Origin: Spartobacteria bacterium LR76
GTDB taxonomy: Bacteria; Verrucomicrobiota; Verrucomicrobiia; Chthoniobacterales; Terrimicrobiaceae
DNA length: 64,000 nucleotides
Assembly: GCA_003054655.1 (NCBI GenBank)
Contig: QAYZ01000014.1
Coordinates: 558,001-622,000, forward strand
Reading direction: 5' to 3'
Positions 1-9,899 of this stretch are shown here, in pieces. Every line of letters starts with the position of its first letter. Positions within the stretch are counted from its first letter, which is position 1. A program made the translations under genes and the position numbers. Under the pieces are notes generated by a model, which saw only the letters and a list, made by a program, of their open reading frames with translations, ran no database searches and was not told where the DNA came from.

Positions 1-2
1 AC

Positions 3-338
3 CTGAACCCGCCCGAGGACCGCAACATCCTTCCGGGCATGACATGCACGGTCTCCCTGCGCTTCCGCAATCCCGATGGCACGCCGATCGCGCAGCCCGG
101 CCTCTTCCAGATCCCGCTCCGCGCTCTGCTGACCTCGGAGGGCAAGACCTGGGTGTGGCGCTGGGATGAACAAACGGGCAAGGTCTCCCGCATCCCGGTG
201 GAGATGGTGGCTCTCACGGGCGACTCCGTGCAGGTGCGCTCGACCGATCTCAAGGCCGGTAACGAGCTGGTCGCCTCCGGTGTTCGCTTCCTCGACGAAG
301 GCATGACCGTTCAGCGCTTCGAGACCCACAAGCCTTAA
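3..338 (+). CDS. RND efflux periplasmic adaptor, C-terminal part
   Basis: This is the last ~111 codons of a gene entering from the left edge; the frame is open from base 3 and ends at TAA. The peptide contains an ILPGM motif followed by a beta-rich stretch (IPLRALL, then a VWRWDEQTGKVSRIPV segment and a GNELVASG turn). This is the usual C-terminal beta-barrel and membrane-proximal domain of HlyD/AcrA-type membrane fusion proteins. The family links an inner-membrane RND pump to an outer-membrane channel. The RND permease starts 17 bases downstream on the same strand, so the two form an operon. The N-terminal signal and hairpin are outside the window, so the substrate class cannot be judged. 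Confidence 0.85.
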   Translation: MNPPEDRNILPGMTCTVSLRFRNPDGTPIAQPGLFQIPLRALLTSEGKTWVWRWDEQTGKVSRIPVEMVALTGDSVQVRSTDLKAGNELVASGVRFLDEGMTVQRFETHKP

Positions 339-355
339 GGCCCGAAAGCACGCGC

Positions 356-3300
356 ATGAATCTCGCCGAGGCATCCATCCGCAATCGCACCATCACCTGG
401 GTCTTCACCGTCCTCATGGTGGTGCTGGGCGTGGGAGCGTACCTGAATCTCTCGCGGCTCGAAGACCCCGAGTTTACCATCAAGGACGCTCTCATCATCA
501 CGCCGTACCCCGGCGCGACGGCACAGGAGGTCTCCGATGAAGTCACCGACCTGATCGAGCGCGCCGCCCAGCAGCTCGGGCAGGTCGACCGCGTCGTTTC
601 GCGCTCCGAGCGCGGACGCAGCACCGTGACGGTCACGATCAAGGACCAGTACGGCGCCAAGGAACTGCCCCAGGTCTGGGATGAACTCCGCCGCCGGGTC
701 AACGACGTGCAGCGCCAGTTGCCGCCGGGAGCCGGACCTTCGCTCGTTCTCGACGACTTTGGCGATGTCTTTGGTGTCTTCTACGCGATCACCGGTGACG
801 ACTATTCCTACGCCCAGCTTTACGAAGTGGCCAAGCTCCTCCGGCGCGAACTCCTCCTCGCCCAGGACGTGCAAAAGGTCGAGCTCTTCGGCGTCCAGCA
901 GGAGACGATCTACGTCGAGATTTCCCGCGACCGCAGCGCCCAGCTCGGCATCAGCCCGGAGCAGATTCACGCTGCCCTGCGCGAGCAGAATCTCGTGGTT
1001 CCCAGCGGACAGGCCGATGTCGGCTCGTTCCGCATGGCTTTGAGCCCGACCGGGGAATTTCAAAGCGCCGAGGATTTCGAGAATCTCATCATCCGTCACG
1101 GGACGGATGAAACTCCGCTCGTCCACTTGCGCGACATCGCCACGGTGCGCCGGGGTTACAGCGAACCGCCGGATACGATCCTGCGCTACGACGGCAAGCC
1201 CGCCATTGGCTTCGGCATCTCGACCGTTAGCGGCGGCAATGTCGTGACGATGGGTGCCGCTGTGCAGGAGCGCATCCGCCAGCTTGGCTCGCAGATTCCG
1301 CTCGGCGTTCAGCTACACAAGGTCTCCTTCCAGGCCGATACTGTGACCGAGTCGATCAACGCCTTCGTTGCCAATCTCGGCCAGTCGGTCGTGATCGTCA
1401 TTGTCGTTCTGCTCCTGGCCATGGGACTGCGCAGCGGCCTCATCATTGGCTCGATCCTGCTCATTACCATCTGCGGTACCTTCATCGTGATGAAGTCCCA
1501 GGGGCTCATCCTCGAGCGCATCTCGCTCGGGGCGCTCATCATCGCGCTCGTGATGCTGGTGGACAACGCCATCGTCATCACCGAGGGCATGCTCATCGCC
1601 ATCCAGAAGGGCGTCGACCGCATGAAGGCCGCGAAGGACATCGTGAAGCAGACCGCCGTGCCGCTGCTCGGTTCCACCGCCATCGCGGTGCTCGCCTTTG
1701 GCGCGATCGGCCTCTCCGATGACAAGACCGGTGAGTATTGCCGCTCCCTCTTCGATGTGCTCCTGATCTCGCTGCTCCTGAGCTGGATCACCGCCATCAC
1801 CATCACCCCGCTCTTCTGCTTCCTCTTCCTCAAGGCGGGCAAGAAATCCGATGGCGCGCAGCAAAAGGACCCCTATGCGGGTGCGATTTACCAGGGGTAC
1901 AAGAAAATCCTCGTCCTCTGCATGCGCTTCAAATGGGTGACCGTCCTCGTGATGGTCGCGCTCCTCGGGCTTTCCGTGTGGGGCTTCGGATTCGTCGAGA
2001 ACAGCTTCTTCCCCAACTCGACCCGCACGCAGTTCATGATCGACGCTTGGTCGCCCGTGGGCACCCGCCTCGATGCGACGGAAAAGACCGCCGCCGAAAT
2101 GGAGGAATACCTCAAGACCGTTCCCGGCATCACCCATGTCACGACCTGCGTGGGGCAGGGCGCGCTGCGCTTTCTCCTCACTTATGCACCGGAGCGTTTT
2201 GACTCCGCCTACGCGCAGTTCATCGTCGATGTCGACCAGCACTCGACCATCGACCGGGTGCAGCCCGAGGTGCAAAAGGTGCTCAGCGCAAATTTCCCCG
2301 ACTCGCTCATCATCACCAAGCGCTTCCTGCTTGGACCCGGTGAGGGCGGCCGCATTCAGATTCGCTTCTCTGGCCCTGACTACGCGCAACTCCGCAAGCT
2401 CTCCGACCAGGCCATGACCATCCTGCGCGCCGACGGCGGCGCGATGGGCGTGCGTATCGATGCCCGCGAGGAAATGCCTGTCATTCGTCCGCAATTCTCC
2501 GAGGCCCAGGCCCGCCTCGTCGGCCTCACCCGTTCCGACCTCGGTGCGGCCCTGGCCTCCGCCACCAGCGGCCGCCGCATCGGCATCTACCGCGAGGGCG
2601 ACGACCTGATCCCCATCGTCGCCCGCGCACCCGAGAGCGAACGCAGCAACCCGGATGCTATTCGGGATATTCAGATCTTCAGCCCCACGGTGGGCCGGGG
2701 CATCCCGATCCGCCAGATCGTTTCGGACTTCAAGACCGAGCTGGAGGACCCCATCATCATGCGCCGCAATCGCATGCCGACCATCACCGTGCATGCCGAC
2801 CAGAGCAGCGGACTGGCCAGCACGTTGTTTGACCGCATCCGCCCGCAGATCGAGGCGATCAAGCTGCCGCCGGGTTACAAGATGGAGTGGGGCGGCGAGC
2901 ACGAGGATTCCTCGAATGCCCAGGCGGCGCTGGCCGGCACCTTGCCGATCTTTGTCCTGCTCATGGTGCTCATCGTGGTGTGTCTCTTCAACTCGCTGCG
3001 CATCACCGCGATCATCTGGCTCACCGTGCCGCTCTCCCTCATTGGCATCGTCGTGGGCCTGCTCACCTTTCAGCAGCCCTTCGGTTTCATGGCTCTGCTC
3101 GGCGCGCTCAGTCTCTCTGGCATGCTGATCAAGAATGGCATCGTGCTCATCGACGAGATCAACACCCAGTTGAAATCCGGCAAGGACCAGTGGGATAGCG
3201 TCATCGACGCCTCGGTCAGTCGTGTGCGCCCGGTGCTCATGGCCGTGCTCACCACTGTCTTCGGCCTCATCCCGCTCACCGTCGAGGTGTTCTTCGGCGC

Positions 3301-3406
3301 CATGGCGGTCACGATCATTGTCGGCTTGCTCTTTGCCTCCGTTCTCACGCTGCTCGTCGTGCCCACGTTGTACGTGATCTTCTTCCGTTTCCGTCCGACC
3401 GCGTGA
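356..3406 (+). CDS. RND family efflux permease
   Basis: 1016 residues, normal for the AcrB/MdtB family. TM1 lies at about residues 11-31, a large periplasmic loop follows, and a TM bundle from about 335 carries an LVDNAIVITEG motif (around 400) matching the TM4 segment with the proton-relay aspartate. A second periplasmic loop and a C-terminal bundle with a GMLIKNGIVLIDEI motif (TM10 lysine region) complete the two-fold repeat. Such pumps are proton antiporters exporting toxic compounds through a tripartite complex; the adaptor is immediately upstream. TM4 has a single Asp (VDNA) where HAE1 pumps have two, so the protein fits the more divergent RND permeases rather than AcrB itself. The substrate is unknown. 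No outer-membrane factor lies in the window. Confidence 0.93.
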   Translation: MNLAEASIRNRTITWVFTVLMVVLGVGAYLNLSRLEDPEFTIKDALIITPYPGATAQEVSDEVTDLIERAAQQLGQVDRVVSRSERGRSTVTVTIKDQYGAKELPQVWDELRRRVNDVQRQLPPGAGPSLVLDDFGDVFGVFYAITGDDYSYAQLYEVAKLLRRELLLAQDVQKVELFGVQQETIYVEISRDRSAQLGISPEQIHAALREQNLVVPSGQADVGSFRMALSPTGEFQSAEDFENLIIRHGTDETPLVHLRDIATVRRGYSEPPDTILRYDGKPAIGFGISTVSGGNVVTMGAAVQERIRQLGSQIPLGVQLHKVSFQADTVTESINAFVANLGQSVVIVIVVLLLAMGLRSGLIIGSILLITICGTFIVMKSQGLILERISLGALIIALVMLVDNAIVITEGMLIAIQKGVDRMKAAKDIVKQTAVPLLGSTAIAVLAFGAIGLSDDKTGEYCRSLFDVLLISLLLSWITAITITPLFCFLFLKAGKKSDGAQQKDPYAGAIYQGYKKILVLCMRFKWVTVLVMVALLGLSVWGFGFVENSFFPNSTRTQFMIDAWSPVGTRLDATEKTAAEMEEYLKTVPGITHVTTCVGQGALRFLLTYAPERFDSAYAQFIVDVDQHSTIDRVQPEVQKVLSANFPDSLIITKRFLLGPGEGGRIQIRFSGPDYAQLRKLSDQAMTILRADGGAMGVRIDAREEMPVIRPQFSEAQARLVGLTRSDLGAALASATSGRRIGIYREGDDLIPIVARAPESERSNPDAIRDIQIFSPTVGRGIPIRQIVSDFKTELEDPIIMRRNRMPTITVHADQSSGLASTLFDRIRPQIEAIKLPPGYKMEWGGEHEDSSNAQAALAGTLPIFVLLMVLIVVCLFNSLRITAIIWLTVPLSLIGIVVGLLTFQQPFGFMALLGALSLSGMLIKNGIVLIDEINTQLKSGKDQWDSVIDASVSRVRPVLMAVLTTVFGLIPLTVEVFFGAMAVTIIVGLLFASVLTLLVVPTLYVIFFRFRPTA

Positions 3407-3437
3407 ATGGACTGATCCCTTTGCCTCGTTTCGGAAA

Positions 3438-4430
3438 ATGAAAAAAGTCCTCAACGTCCTGCTGTTGATCCTGACGTGGCCGGTCGTGCTGCTCTGCCTC
3501 CTCTGGGCGGTCGGCGCGCTGTACTTCGATCTCCCCTGGGCTTCGTTACGGACGCCCGCTGCGATCATTTATCCGCTCGTGGCGATCTTCATCGCCTGGC
3601 GCGTGCGCGGCGCGTGGAGGAAGGTCGGTGCGATCTTTGCCGCCTTCGCCCTCGTCGCTGCCTGGTGGCTCACGCTTCAGCCCAGCAATGACCGCGACTG
3701 GCAGCCGGAGGTGGACCGCACCGCCTGGGCGGAGATCGATGGCGACGTGGTGACGATTCACAACGTCCGCAACTTCGATTACCGCACAGCCACGGATTTC
3801 ACCCCGCGGTGGGAAACCCGCACCGTGCGACTTTCGCAGCTCACTGAGGGAGACATCTATGTCAACTTCTGGGGTTCCGAGCTCATGGCGCATCCCATCG
3901 CCAGCTTTCAATTTGCCGACGGTCCGCCTATCGCCATTTCCATCGAGATCCGCCGTGAGGTGGGCGAGGGATTCTCGGCCCTCGGCGGCCTGTACCGTCA
4001 GTTTGAGCTCATCTACGTCGTCGGCGACGAAAAGGACATCGTGCGCGTGCGCACCAACTTCCGCTCCGGCGAGGATGTCTATCTTTACCGCACGACGCTC
4101 ACCCCGGATGAAGCCCGCGAGCGTTTCCTCGAGTACCTCGCGGTGCTGAACTCCCTCCACCAGCGCCCGCGCTGGTACAATGCCATCTTCGCCAACTGCA
4201 CCACGGCCATCCGCTCCCAGCGCGAGCGGGCGCTGCGCTCAGTGTGGGACTGGCGCATGCTGATCAATGGCAAGGGCGACCAGATGCTTTTCGAGCGTGA
4301 GGCCATCGTAACCGGCGGGATGCCCTTCGACCAGCTCCGCGCCCAGGCTCTGATCAACAAGGCCGCCCGCGAGGCAAACGACTCCCCGACCTTCTCGCAG
4401 GATATCCGCAAGGGCCGGGTGGGATTCTAG
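3438..4430 (+). CDS. DUF4105 membrane-anchored protein
   Basis: 330 residues. The N-terminus has hydrophobic segments at about 5-30, 38-52 and 62-78, followed by a soluble domain that begins near DRDWQPEVDRTAWAEI. It includes HNVRNFDYRT, a VNFWGSELMAHPIASFQF stretch and, later, YNAIFANCTTAIR, where the conserved NC-T near residue 250 is typical of DUF4105 (also called the Lnb N-terminal periplasmic domain). The biochemical function of DUF4105 is not established to my knowledge. The NC motif and the fold suggest a papain-like (NlpC-like) hydrolase, which is inference. It lies 31 bases after the RND gene and 3 bases before a lipase-like gene, so it is probably co-transcribed with both. Confidence 0.8.
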   Translation: MKKVLNVLLLILTWPVVLLCLLWAVGALYFDLPWASLRTPAAIIYPLVAIFIAWRVRGAWRKVGAIFAAFALVAAWWLTLQPSNDRDWQPEVDRTAWAEIDGDVVTIHNVRNFDYRTATDFTPRWETRTVRLSQLTEGDIYVNFWGSELMAHPIASFQFADGPPIAISIEIRREVGEGFSALGGLYRQFELIYVVGDEKDIVRVRTNFRSGEDVYLYRTTLTPDEARERFLEYLAVLNSLHQRPRWYNAIFANCTTAIRSQRERALRSVWDWRMLINGKGDQMLFEREAIVTGGMPFDQLRAQALINKAAREANDSPTFSQDIRKGRVGF

Positions 4431-4433
4431 ATC

Positions 4434-6077
4434 GTGATGGGCGTTAGGATGGCATACCTCGTGCCGGGAGCGGCGAAAATGCTCGCTCCGATTCTTGCGG
4501 TGTTCCTCCTGGCCTCGCCCTGCTGGGCGGCGGGAATTGGCAATATGCCGGAAATTCCAACCCTGCGCGCCCAGGAGCTGCTCCTCCGCAGCCAGCCCCG
4601 CCAGGTGCGCCCGGTTGAGCGGCTTTCCCTTGCTCTCGGAGCCGCTCAGGCCGCATTCCCGGGAATGGTCGTGGGCAACCGCCGCGATATCGAGATTTAC
4701 TCTGCTGCCGTCGATCAGGTCGTCAGAACCTTGCGGGATGGGGGATATGCAACTCGTGATGTTTCCGGCGGAGGCGGCGCGTTTCGTCTTGTCGTCGACC
4801 GGCAGGGTCGGAACCTGCTTGATCCTGCCGAGACGAGTTCGATCCTGCTCGCCAGTACGGTGCGTCTGCGCGGACTGCGCGCTCGCACCACCGAGGCGGG
4901 CATCGGGGTTCCCTATGTCTTTTGCTATTTCCAGGGATCGCCCTTTCTCAAAACCCAGCCCGGCATTTCCCGTGCGGGCATCTCCGTTCCCGTCACCGCG
5001 CTCCTCGTTTTCGACAAGGGCGAGGCCCGTCTCAGTTTCATCAATCGCCTGAACGAAAATCGCGCCGAGGTCGACGGACAAAAACGCCCCCTGGCCGCCG
5101 ATTTCTCCGCCGCCATCGCCCAGACCCTCTCTCGTACGCCCAACCGCCCCTTCGACATCCCCGGCTTGCTGTTCACCCGGCACTTCCTCCCCAATGCCGG
5201 ACTCTTTCAGTTCCAGCTTTACGATCCGAACCGCATCCCGGTCATCCTCGTTCACGGCCTGTTTTCCCGGCCCGAGGCCTGGACGCAGGTGCTCAACGGC
5301 CTCATGGCCGATCCGCAGGTTCGCAAGCGCTATCAATTCTGGTTCTTCTTCTATCCCACCGGACTGCCGATCTGGCAGTCGTCGATGCTCCTGCGCCGCG
5401 ACCTCGACCGCTACCATGCGGAACTGGAGAAAAACGGGCACCAGCCGAATCTCCATCGCATCATCCTCGTCGGCCACAGCATGGGCGGTCTCATCTCCAG
5501 CCTCACCGTGCGCGAGCCGGGAAAGAGCTTTTGGGCCTCACTCTCCGATAAGTCTCTGGAAGACCTGAACCTCAGCCCGGAGGCGCGCAGCCTCGTGAAG
5601 GACATGGTGAAGTTCCGCCCGCGCAAGGATATCGCCCGCGTGGTCTACGTGACGACGCCGCATCGCGGCAGCCCGATCCCGCACAATCCCGTCATCGTCC
5701 AGGCCATCCGCTTCATCCAGATGCCGCGCACTTTTAGTCGCGAGGACCGCCGTGTGCTGGTCGACGCGATGAATGAAGACCTCGCGGGCCTCTTCACCCT
5801 GCCAGCCAATAGTATTCGTTTCCTGAAATCCGGCTCGCCAGTCCTGGAGGCTGTGGAGACCCTGCCTTTTGCCCGGGACATTCCCCAGCACTCCATCATC
5901 GGCGACCGGGGCAAGGGCGACTCGCCCGACAGTTCCGATGGCATCGTGCCTTATTGGTCTGCCCATTTGCCCACGGCCGTCTCAGAAACAATCATCCCCT
6001 CGGATCACAGCGCGCCGCAGAACCCCGAGACGACCCGGGAAATCCGCCGCATCCTGCTCGACGACGTTAAGCAGTAA
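4434..6077 (+). CDS. secreted alpha/beta hydrolase (lipase-like)
   Basis: About 547 residues from a GTG at 4434; ATGs at 4437 and 4449 are equally possible, and the last places a clean signal peptide (hydrophobic core APILAVFLLAS, cleavage near CWA-AG). The catalytic domain begins near residue 270 with VILVHGLFSRPEAW (oxyanion loop). It continues with the nucleophile elbow GHSMGG at about 350, an aspartate in DSSDGIVPYWS near 505 and a histidine in SDHSAPQ near 525, which together give a complete Ser-Asp-His triad. The ~250-residue N-terminal domain is not one I recognise. Lipase/esterase action on envelope or exogenous lipids is plausible but unproven. It is the last gene of the RND-DUF4105 group. 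Confidence 0.85.
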   Translation: MMGVRMAYLVPGAAKMLAPILAVFLLASPCWAAGIGNMPEIPTLRAQELLLRSQPRQVRPVERLSLALGAAQAAFPGMVVGNRRDIEIYSAAVDQVVRTLRDGGYATRDVSGGGGAFRLVVDRQGRNLLDPAETSSILLASTVRLRGLRARTTEAGIGVPYVFCYFQGSPFLKTQPGISRAGISVPVTALLVFDKGEARLSFINRLNENRAEVDGQKRPLAADFSAAIAQTLSRTPNRPFDIPGLLFTRHFLPNAGLFQFQLYDPNRIPVILVHGLFSRPEAWTQVLNGLMADPQVRKRYQFWFFFYPTGLPIWQSSMLLRRDLDRYHAELEKNGHQPNLHRIILVGHSMGGLISSLTVREPGKSFWASLSDKSLEDLNLSPEARSLVKDMVKFRPRKDIARVVYVTTPHRGSPIPHNPVIVQAIRFIQMPRTFSREDRRVLVDAMNEDLAGLFTLPANSIRFLKSGSPVLEAVETLPFARDIPQHSIIGDRGKGDSPDSSDGIVPYWSAHLPTAVSETIIPSDHSAPQNPETTREIRRILLDDVKQ

Positions 6078-6174
6078 CACACCTCGGAAGGCAGCAGGCG
6101 CCCCGGCTTTTACGTGGGAAAATGGTCTTTTGCGAAATCAGGGCCGTTCCCCGATGTAGGAAATCCCGAAATGC

Positions 6175-7440
6175 ATGATGGTGCGTCAGGGTTTACTTCC
6201 GATGAGGGTATTATGGTTTCTGGGAATCTGGGTTGTTGCAGGCGTCCTGATCGCTGACGGGCGCGCCGAGAGTCCATCGGAAAAAATCAACCGCATCGTC
6301 GATTTCGAGGGAGACGGTGTCACGATTACAAGCAACTTCGAGGGCGGTCGCCTGAACGAAGTCACGTCGAACGGCAAGGGGAGCTTCACCGCGGTCGTCG
6401 CCCCGGAGGTCCGCCCCATGAGCAACGACCAGGCCTGGTATGCTTTCCAGATTTCCTCCCAGAGCAAGAGGCGCGTCACAGTCGCCCTCACCTATACGGA
6501 TGGCAAAAGCCATCTCTTTGCTCCCAGGATCAGCCCTGACCGGCGGACCTGGGCGTTACTGCCCGAGACCTCGATAAGCAAGGCCTCCGATGGCCGGGGC
6601 GTGGTGTTGCGCCTTGACGTCGGACCCGAGCCGTTGTGGGTCTCGGCGCAGGAGCTTTTCACGGAATCCGATTTCAATGAGTGGATCGATGGATTGGCGA
6701 AAAAGCCCTTCATCACCACAGCGCAGATCGGCGAATCCACCCAGGGCCGCCCGATTCGCAAGATGGAGATCACCGAGGCCCCTGCGGACGCTCCGCTGGT
6801 CGTCGTCCTCGGCCGCCAGCATCCGCCGGAGGTCACGGGCACTCTGGGACTCAAGTCCTTTGTCGAAACCATCGCCGGGGACTCGGCTCTCGCTCAATCC
6901 TTCCGCAAGCAATATCGCGTCCTCGTCATGCCGCTGGCCAACCCCGATGGCGTGAATGCAGGGCACTGGCGCTTCAACGTCAACGGCGTCGACATCAACC
7001 GCGACTGGGGCAGCTTTGAGGAAAAGGAGGACATCGTCCTGCGCGATGAGATCCTGCGCGCACGTTCTGTGGCAAAGGACCAGATGCCCTTCTTTATCGA
7101 CTACCACTCGACGCGCAAGGATGTCTTTTATCCGCGCCCCGAGGTGAAGAGCAAACGACCCGACTCGGAACTCGAGGAACCCGACCGCTTCATGCGCAAA
7201 TGGCTCGCCCGGGTGAAAATCCTCACGCCCGGCAAAGCGGTACCCATCGAGGTAAGTCCCGCCACTCGCGAAAAGAAGCTCAACGCCACGACCTGGATGC
7301 GCGATCTCGGTGCCGCCAGCGTCACTCACGAATTTGCCCACGACACGGATCGCGAGGTCATCCGCAAGGCCGGGGAGGCTGATGCGGTGGCCCTCATGGA
7401 GCTGCTCCCGAGGGAGTCCGCTTCGCGCCTGGGGGATTAG
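6175..7440 (+). CDS. M14 family zinc carboxypeptidase, secreted
   Basis: 421 residues with an N-terminal signal (VLWFLGIWVVAGVLIADGRA). Residues ~40-165 form a beta-rich domain of the kind that precedes the catalytic domain in cytosolic carboxypeptidase-like M14 proteins. The M14 domain starts near 175 and has the zinc motif HPPE (about 222-225), a substrate-binding NPDGVNAGHWR...NVNGVDINRDW segment (about 258-282), the third zinc histidine in DYHST (about 309) and the catalytic glutamate in VTHEF (about 384). All metal and catalytic residues therefore look present. It should remove C-terminal amino acids or cleave cell-wall peptides in the periplasm. It sits 4 bases before thrC and heads a four-gene operon, suggesting peptide or amino acid salvage. 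Confidence 0.88.
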   Translation: MMVRQGLLPMRVLWFLGIWVVAGVLIADGRAESPSEKINRIVDFEGDGVTITSNFEGGRLNEVTSNGKGSFTAVVAPEVRPMSNDQAWYAFQISSQSKRRVTVALTYTDGKSHLFAPRISPDRRTWALLPETSISKASDGRGVVLRLDVGPEPLWVSAQELFTESDFNEWIDGLAKKPFITTAQIGESTQGRPIRKMEITEAPADAPLVVVLGRQHPPEVTGTLGLKSFVETIAGDSALAQSFRKQYRVLVMPLANPDGVNAGHWRFNVNGVDINRDWGSFEEKEDIVLRDEILRARSVAKDQMPFFIDYHSTRKDVFYPRPEVKSKRPDSELEEPDRFMRKWLARVKILTPGKAVPIEVSPATREKKLNATTWMRDLGAASVTHEFAHDTDREVIRKAGEADAVALMELLPRESASRLGD

Positions 7441-7444
7441 ATTT

Positions 7445-8611
7445 ATGAGTATGACTGGTTTGTATTGCTCGGCTTGCGGATTGGATCACGACATGACGGT
7501 GCCACAGAATCTGTGCACCTCCTGCGGCAAGCCCCTGTTTGCCCGCTATGATTTGAAAGAGGCCGCCCGCACTCTCACCCCGCAGTCGCTCGCCACGCGC
7601 GGCAAATCGCTCTGGCGCTACCGCGAGGTGCTGCCAGTGCGCAAGGACGAGGATATCGTCACGCTCGGCGAAGGGTGGACACCCATGCTCCACGTGCCGC
7701 GTCTCGGCGCGAAGCTCGGCATGGAGCGTCTCTACATCAAGGATGAGGCGCAGAATCCCACCCAGAGCTTCAAGGCTCGCGGCATGACTGGCGCGGTCTC
7801 GATGGCGAAACAGTACGGCATCAAGAAACTCGCCGTCCCCTCCGCGGGCAATGCCGCCGGCGCTCTCGCCGCCTACGCCGCACGTGCGGGCATCGAGGCC
7901 CACATCTTCATGCCGGCCGACACGCCGCAGGCCAACATCATCGAATGCCGCGAGACCGGCGCTCATGTGACTCTCATCAACGGCCTCATCACCGACTGCG
8001 GCGCAGAGGTCGCCAAGCGCAAAGCCGCCGAGGGGTGGTTCGACGTGTCCACGCTCAAGGAACCTTTCCGCGTCGAGGGGAAAAAGACTCTCGGGTACGA
8101 ACTCGCCGAGCAGTTCGATTGGAAACTGCCCGACGCCGTGCTCTATCCCACTGGCGGAGGCACCGGCCTCATCGGCATGTGGAAGGCTTTTGACGAGATG
8201 CAGCAGATGGGCTGGATCGGCTCCGAGCGCCCGCGCCTTTATACCATCCAGGCGTCCGGCTGCGCGCCCATCGTGCGCGCCTTCGAGGAGGGCAAGCGCT
8301 TCGCCGACGAGTTCCCCAACGCGGCGACAAAGGCCTCCGGACTGCGCGTGCCGAAGGCCATCGGAGATTTCCTCATGCTTGACGCTCTGAGGGCATCGGG
8401 TGGCGGAGTGGTTGCCGTACCCGATGAGGAAATGATCCAGGCCGTGCGCGAACTCGGCTCGGCCGAGGGCATCTTCGCCGCGCCGGAGGGAGCCGCCTGC
8501 TACGCCGCGCTGAAGCATCTGCGCGCACAAAACGTGATCCGGGCCGACGAACAGGCCGTGATCTTTAGTACCGGAGCCGGGGTGAAGTACCTCGAGTGCT
8601 TCCATGACTGA
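7445..8611 (+). CDS. thrC: threonine synthase
   Basis: 388 residues from the ATG at 7445, chosen because GGGGGA lies 8 bases upstream; a longer reading frame would overlap the previous gene. The N-terminus carries a small zinc-ribbon-like pair of CxxC motifs (YCSACG and LCTSCG), followed by the fold-type II PLP domain. The PLP lysine is in [11 protein letters not shown], the phosphate-binding glycines in [11 protein letters not shown], and [17 protein letters not shown] is also conserved. The enzyme converts O-phospho-L-homoserine to threonine. The stop overlaps the next gene by 8 bases. Genes for the earlier steps (homoserine dehydrogenase and kinase) are not in the window. Confidence 0.92.
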   Translation: MSMTGLYCSACGLDHDMTVPQNLCTSCGKPLFARYDLKEAARTLTPQSLATRGKSLWRYREVLPVRKDEDIVTLGEGWTPMLHVPRLGAKLGMERLYIKDEAQNPTQSFKARGMTGAVSMAKQYGIKKLAVPSAGNAAGALAAYAARAGIEAHIFMPADTPQANIIECRETGAHVTLINGLITDCGAEVAKRKAAEGWFDVSTLKEPFRVEGKKTLGYELAEQFDWKLPDAVLYPTGGGTGLIGMWKAFDEMQQMGWIGSERPRLYTIQASGCAPIVRAFEEGKRFADEFPNAATKASGLRVPKAIGDFLMLDALRASGGGVVAVPDEEMIQAVRELGSAEGIFAAPEGAACYAALKHLRAQNVIRADEQAVIFSTGAGVKYLECFHD

Positions 8612-9899
8612 GGCGGAATTGACGATTCCCTCCGTGCGCGGTTGGCGCAAGCCTTCGCTGAGCACGCAGATCTTTCTCGGTCTGATCCTGGGCGGCGTCT
8701 TTGGCTGGGCTTTCCCCGCCATCGCCGTCCATGGGGAGTTGCTCAAGGATATCTTTCTCAACCTGATCAAGATGATGGTCGGGCCCCTGGTCTTCGCCAG
8801 TATCGTCCAGGGAATCGCGGGCGGCGGCGATCTCAAGCGCGTCGGCCGCATCGGTCTCAAGTCCGTCGTCTACTTCGAGATCATCACGACGCTCGCTCTT
8901 CTGGTCGGATTGGTTTTCGCCAATGTCATTCGACCCGGCCAGCATGTGGCCCTTCACTCCAGCGCCGCGATTGCCGGAGTTCCTGCGGGCAAGCCCCAGA
9001 CTGTCACCGAGATGATCCTGCACGCCGTGCCGACGAGCGTCTTTGATGCCCTGGCGCGGAGCGATGTTCTCCAGATCGTCACCTTTTCGGTGATCTTCGC
9101 CATCGCCCTCTCTCTTGCGGGCAAGGCGGGCGAACCCATCCTGAAATTCACCGAGGGCCTCACCCAGGTGATGTTCAAATTTGCCGGGCTTGTGATGCTC
9201 TTCGCCCCCCTCGGCGTGGCCGGAGCCATGGCCTTCACGATCGCCAAGAACGGCACGGGCATCCTCCTCAGCCTCGGGGCGCTCGTTGGCACGGTTTACC
9301 TGGCCTTTCTTGCCTTCCTCGCCGTGGTGCTGGGTTCTGTCATGCTCATCCTGCGCATCCCGGTGATGCCTTTTCTCCGTGCGGTGAAGGAGCCATGCCT
9401 CATCGCCTTTGGCACCACGAATAGCGAATCCGCCCTGCCCAAGGCCTTCCAGGCCATGGAGAAATTTGGCGTGCCCAAGGGCATCGTCGGCTTTGTCCTC
9501 CCCACGGGATACACCTTCAACCTCGATGGCGCGGCGGTTTATCTTACGGTCGCCATCATCTTCATTTCGCAGGCCGCCGCCAATGTCACCGGCGTCACCC
9601 TCACCTGGTGGCAGCAGATCCTGATGGTATTGACTCTTATGGTCACCTCCAAGGGCGTCGCCGCCGTGCCTCGCGCCGCCATAGTCGTCCTCGTCGCCGC
9701 CCTGCACACCTTCGGCCTTCCCCTGGAGGGTGCGGCGCTCCTCATTGGTATTGACGCCATCCTCGACATGGGACGCTCCGCGGTGAACGTTTTTGGCAAC
9801 TGCCTCGCCAGCGTTGTCGTCGCGAAATGGGAGGGCGAGTTTGACCAGGAGCAGGCTCTCTCCGCCTACGGTTCGCCATCTTTATCCAAGTCCACATGA
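8604..9899 (+). CDS. dicarboxylate/amino acid:cation symporter (DAACS family)
   Basis: 431 residues with about eight hydrophobic spans plus re-entrant hairpins. Family marks are the serine-rich loop TTNSESALPKAFQAME near 270, the FNLDGAAVYLT motif near 303 (usually NMDG in glutamate transporters) and VTSKGVAAVPRAAIV near 347. The C-terminal IDAILDMGRSAVNVFGN near 395 carries the substrate-binding Asp and Asn. Members take up glutamate, aspartate, C4-dicarboxylates or serine/threonine with Na+ or H+. Being translationally coupled to thrC by an 8-base overlap, and to an S51 peptidase by a 4-base overlap, it may import an aspartate-family amino acid; that is inference. Confidence 0.92.
   Translation: MTEAELTIPSVRGWRKPSLSTQIFLGLILGGVFGWAFPAIAVHGELLKDIFLNLIKMMVGPLVFASIVQGIAGGGDLKRVGRIGLKSVVYFEIITTLALLVGLVFANVIRPGQHVALHSSAAIAGVPAGKPQTVTEMILHAVPTSVFDALARSDVLQIVTFSVIFAIALSLAGKAGEPILKFTEGLTQVMFKFAGLVMLFAPLGVAGAMAFTIAKNGTGILLSLGALVGTVYLAFLAFLAVVLGSVMLILRIPVMPFLRAVKEPCLIAFGTTNSESALPKAFQAMEKFGVPKGIVGFVLPTGYTFNLDGAAVYLTVAIIFISQAAANVTGVTLTWWQQILMVLTLMVTSKGVAAVPRAAIVVLVAALHTFGLPLEGAALLIGIDAILDMGRSAVNVFGNCLASVVVAKWEGEFDQEQALSAYGSPSLSKST

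Noticed and set aside
1313-3568. Very long antisense frame opposite the first RND gene
   Set aside because: His/Glu/Arg-rich translation with no domain is the normal shadow of a GC-rich membrane-protein gene.
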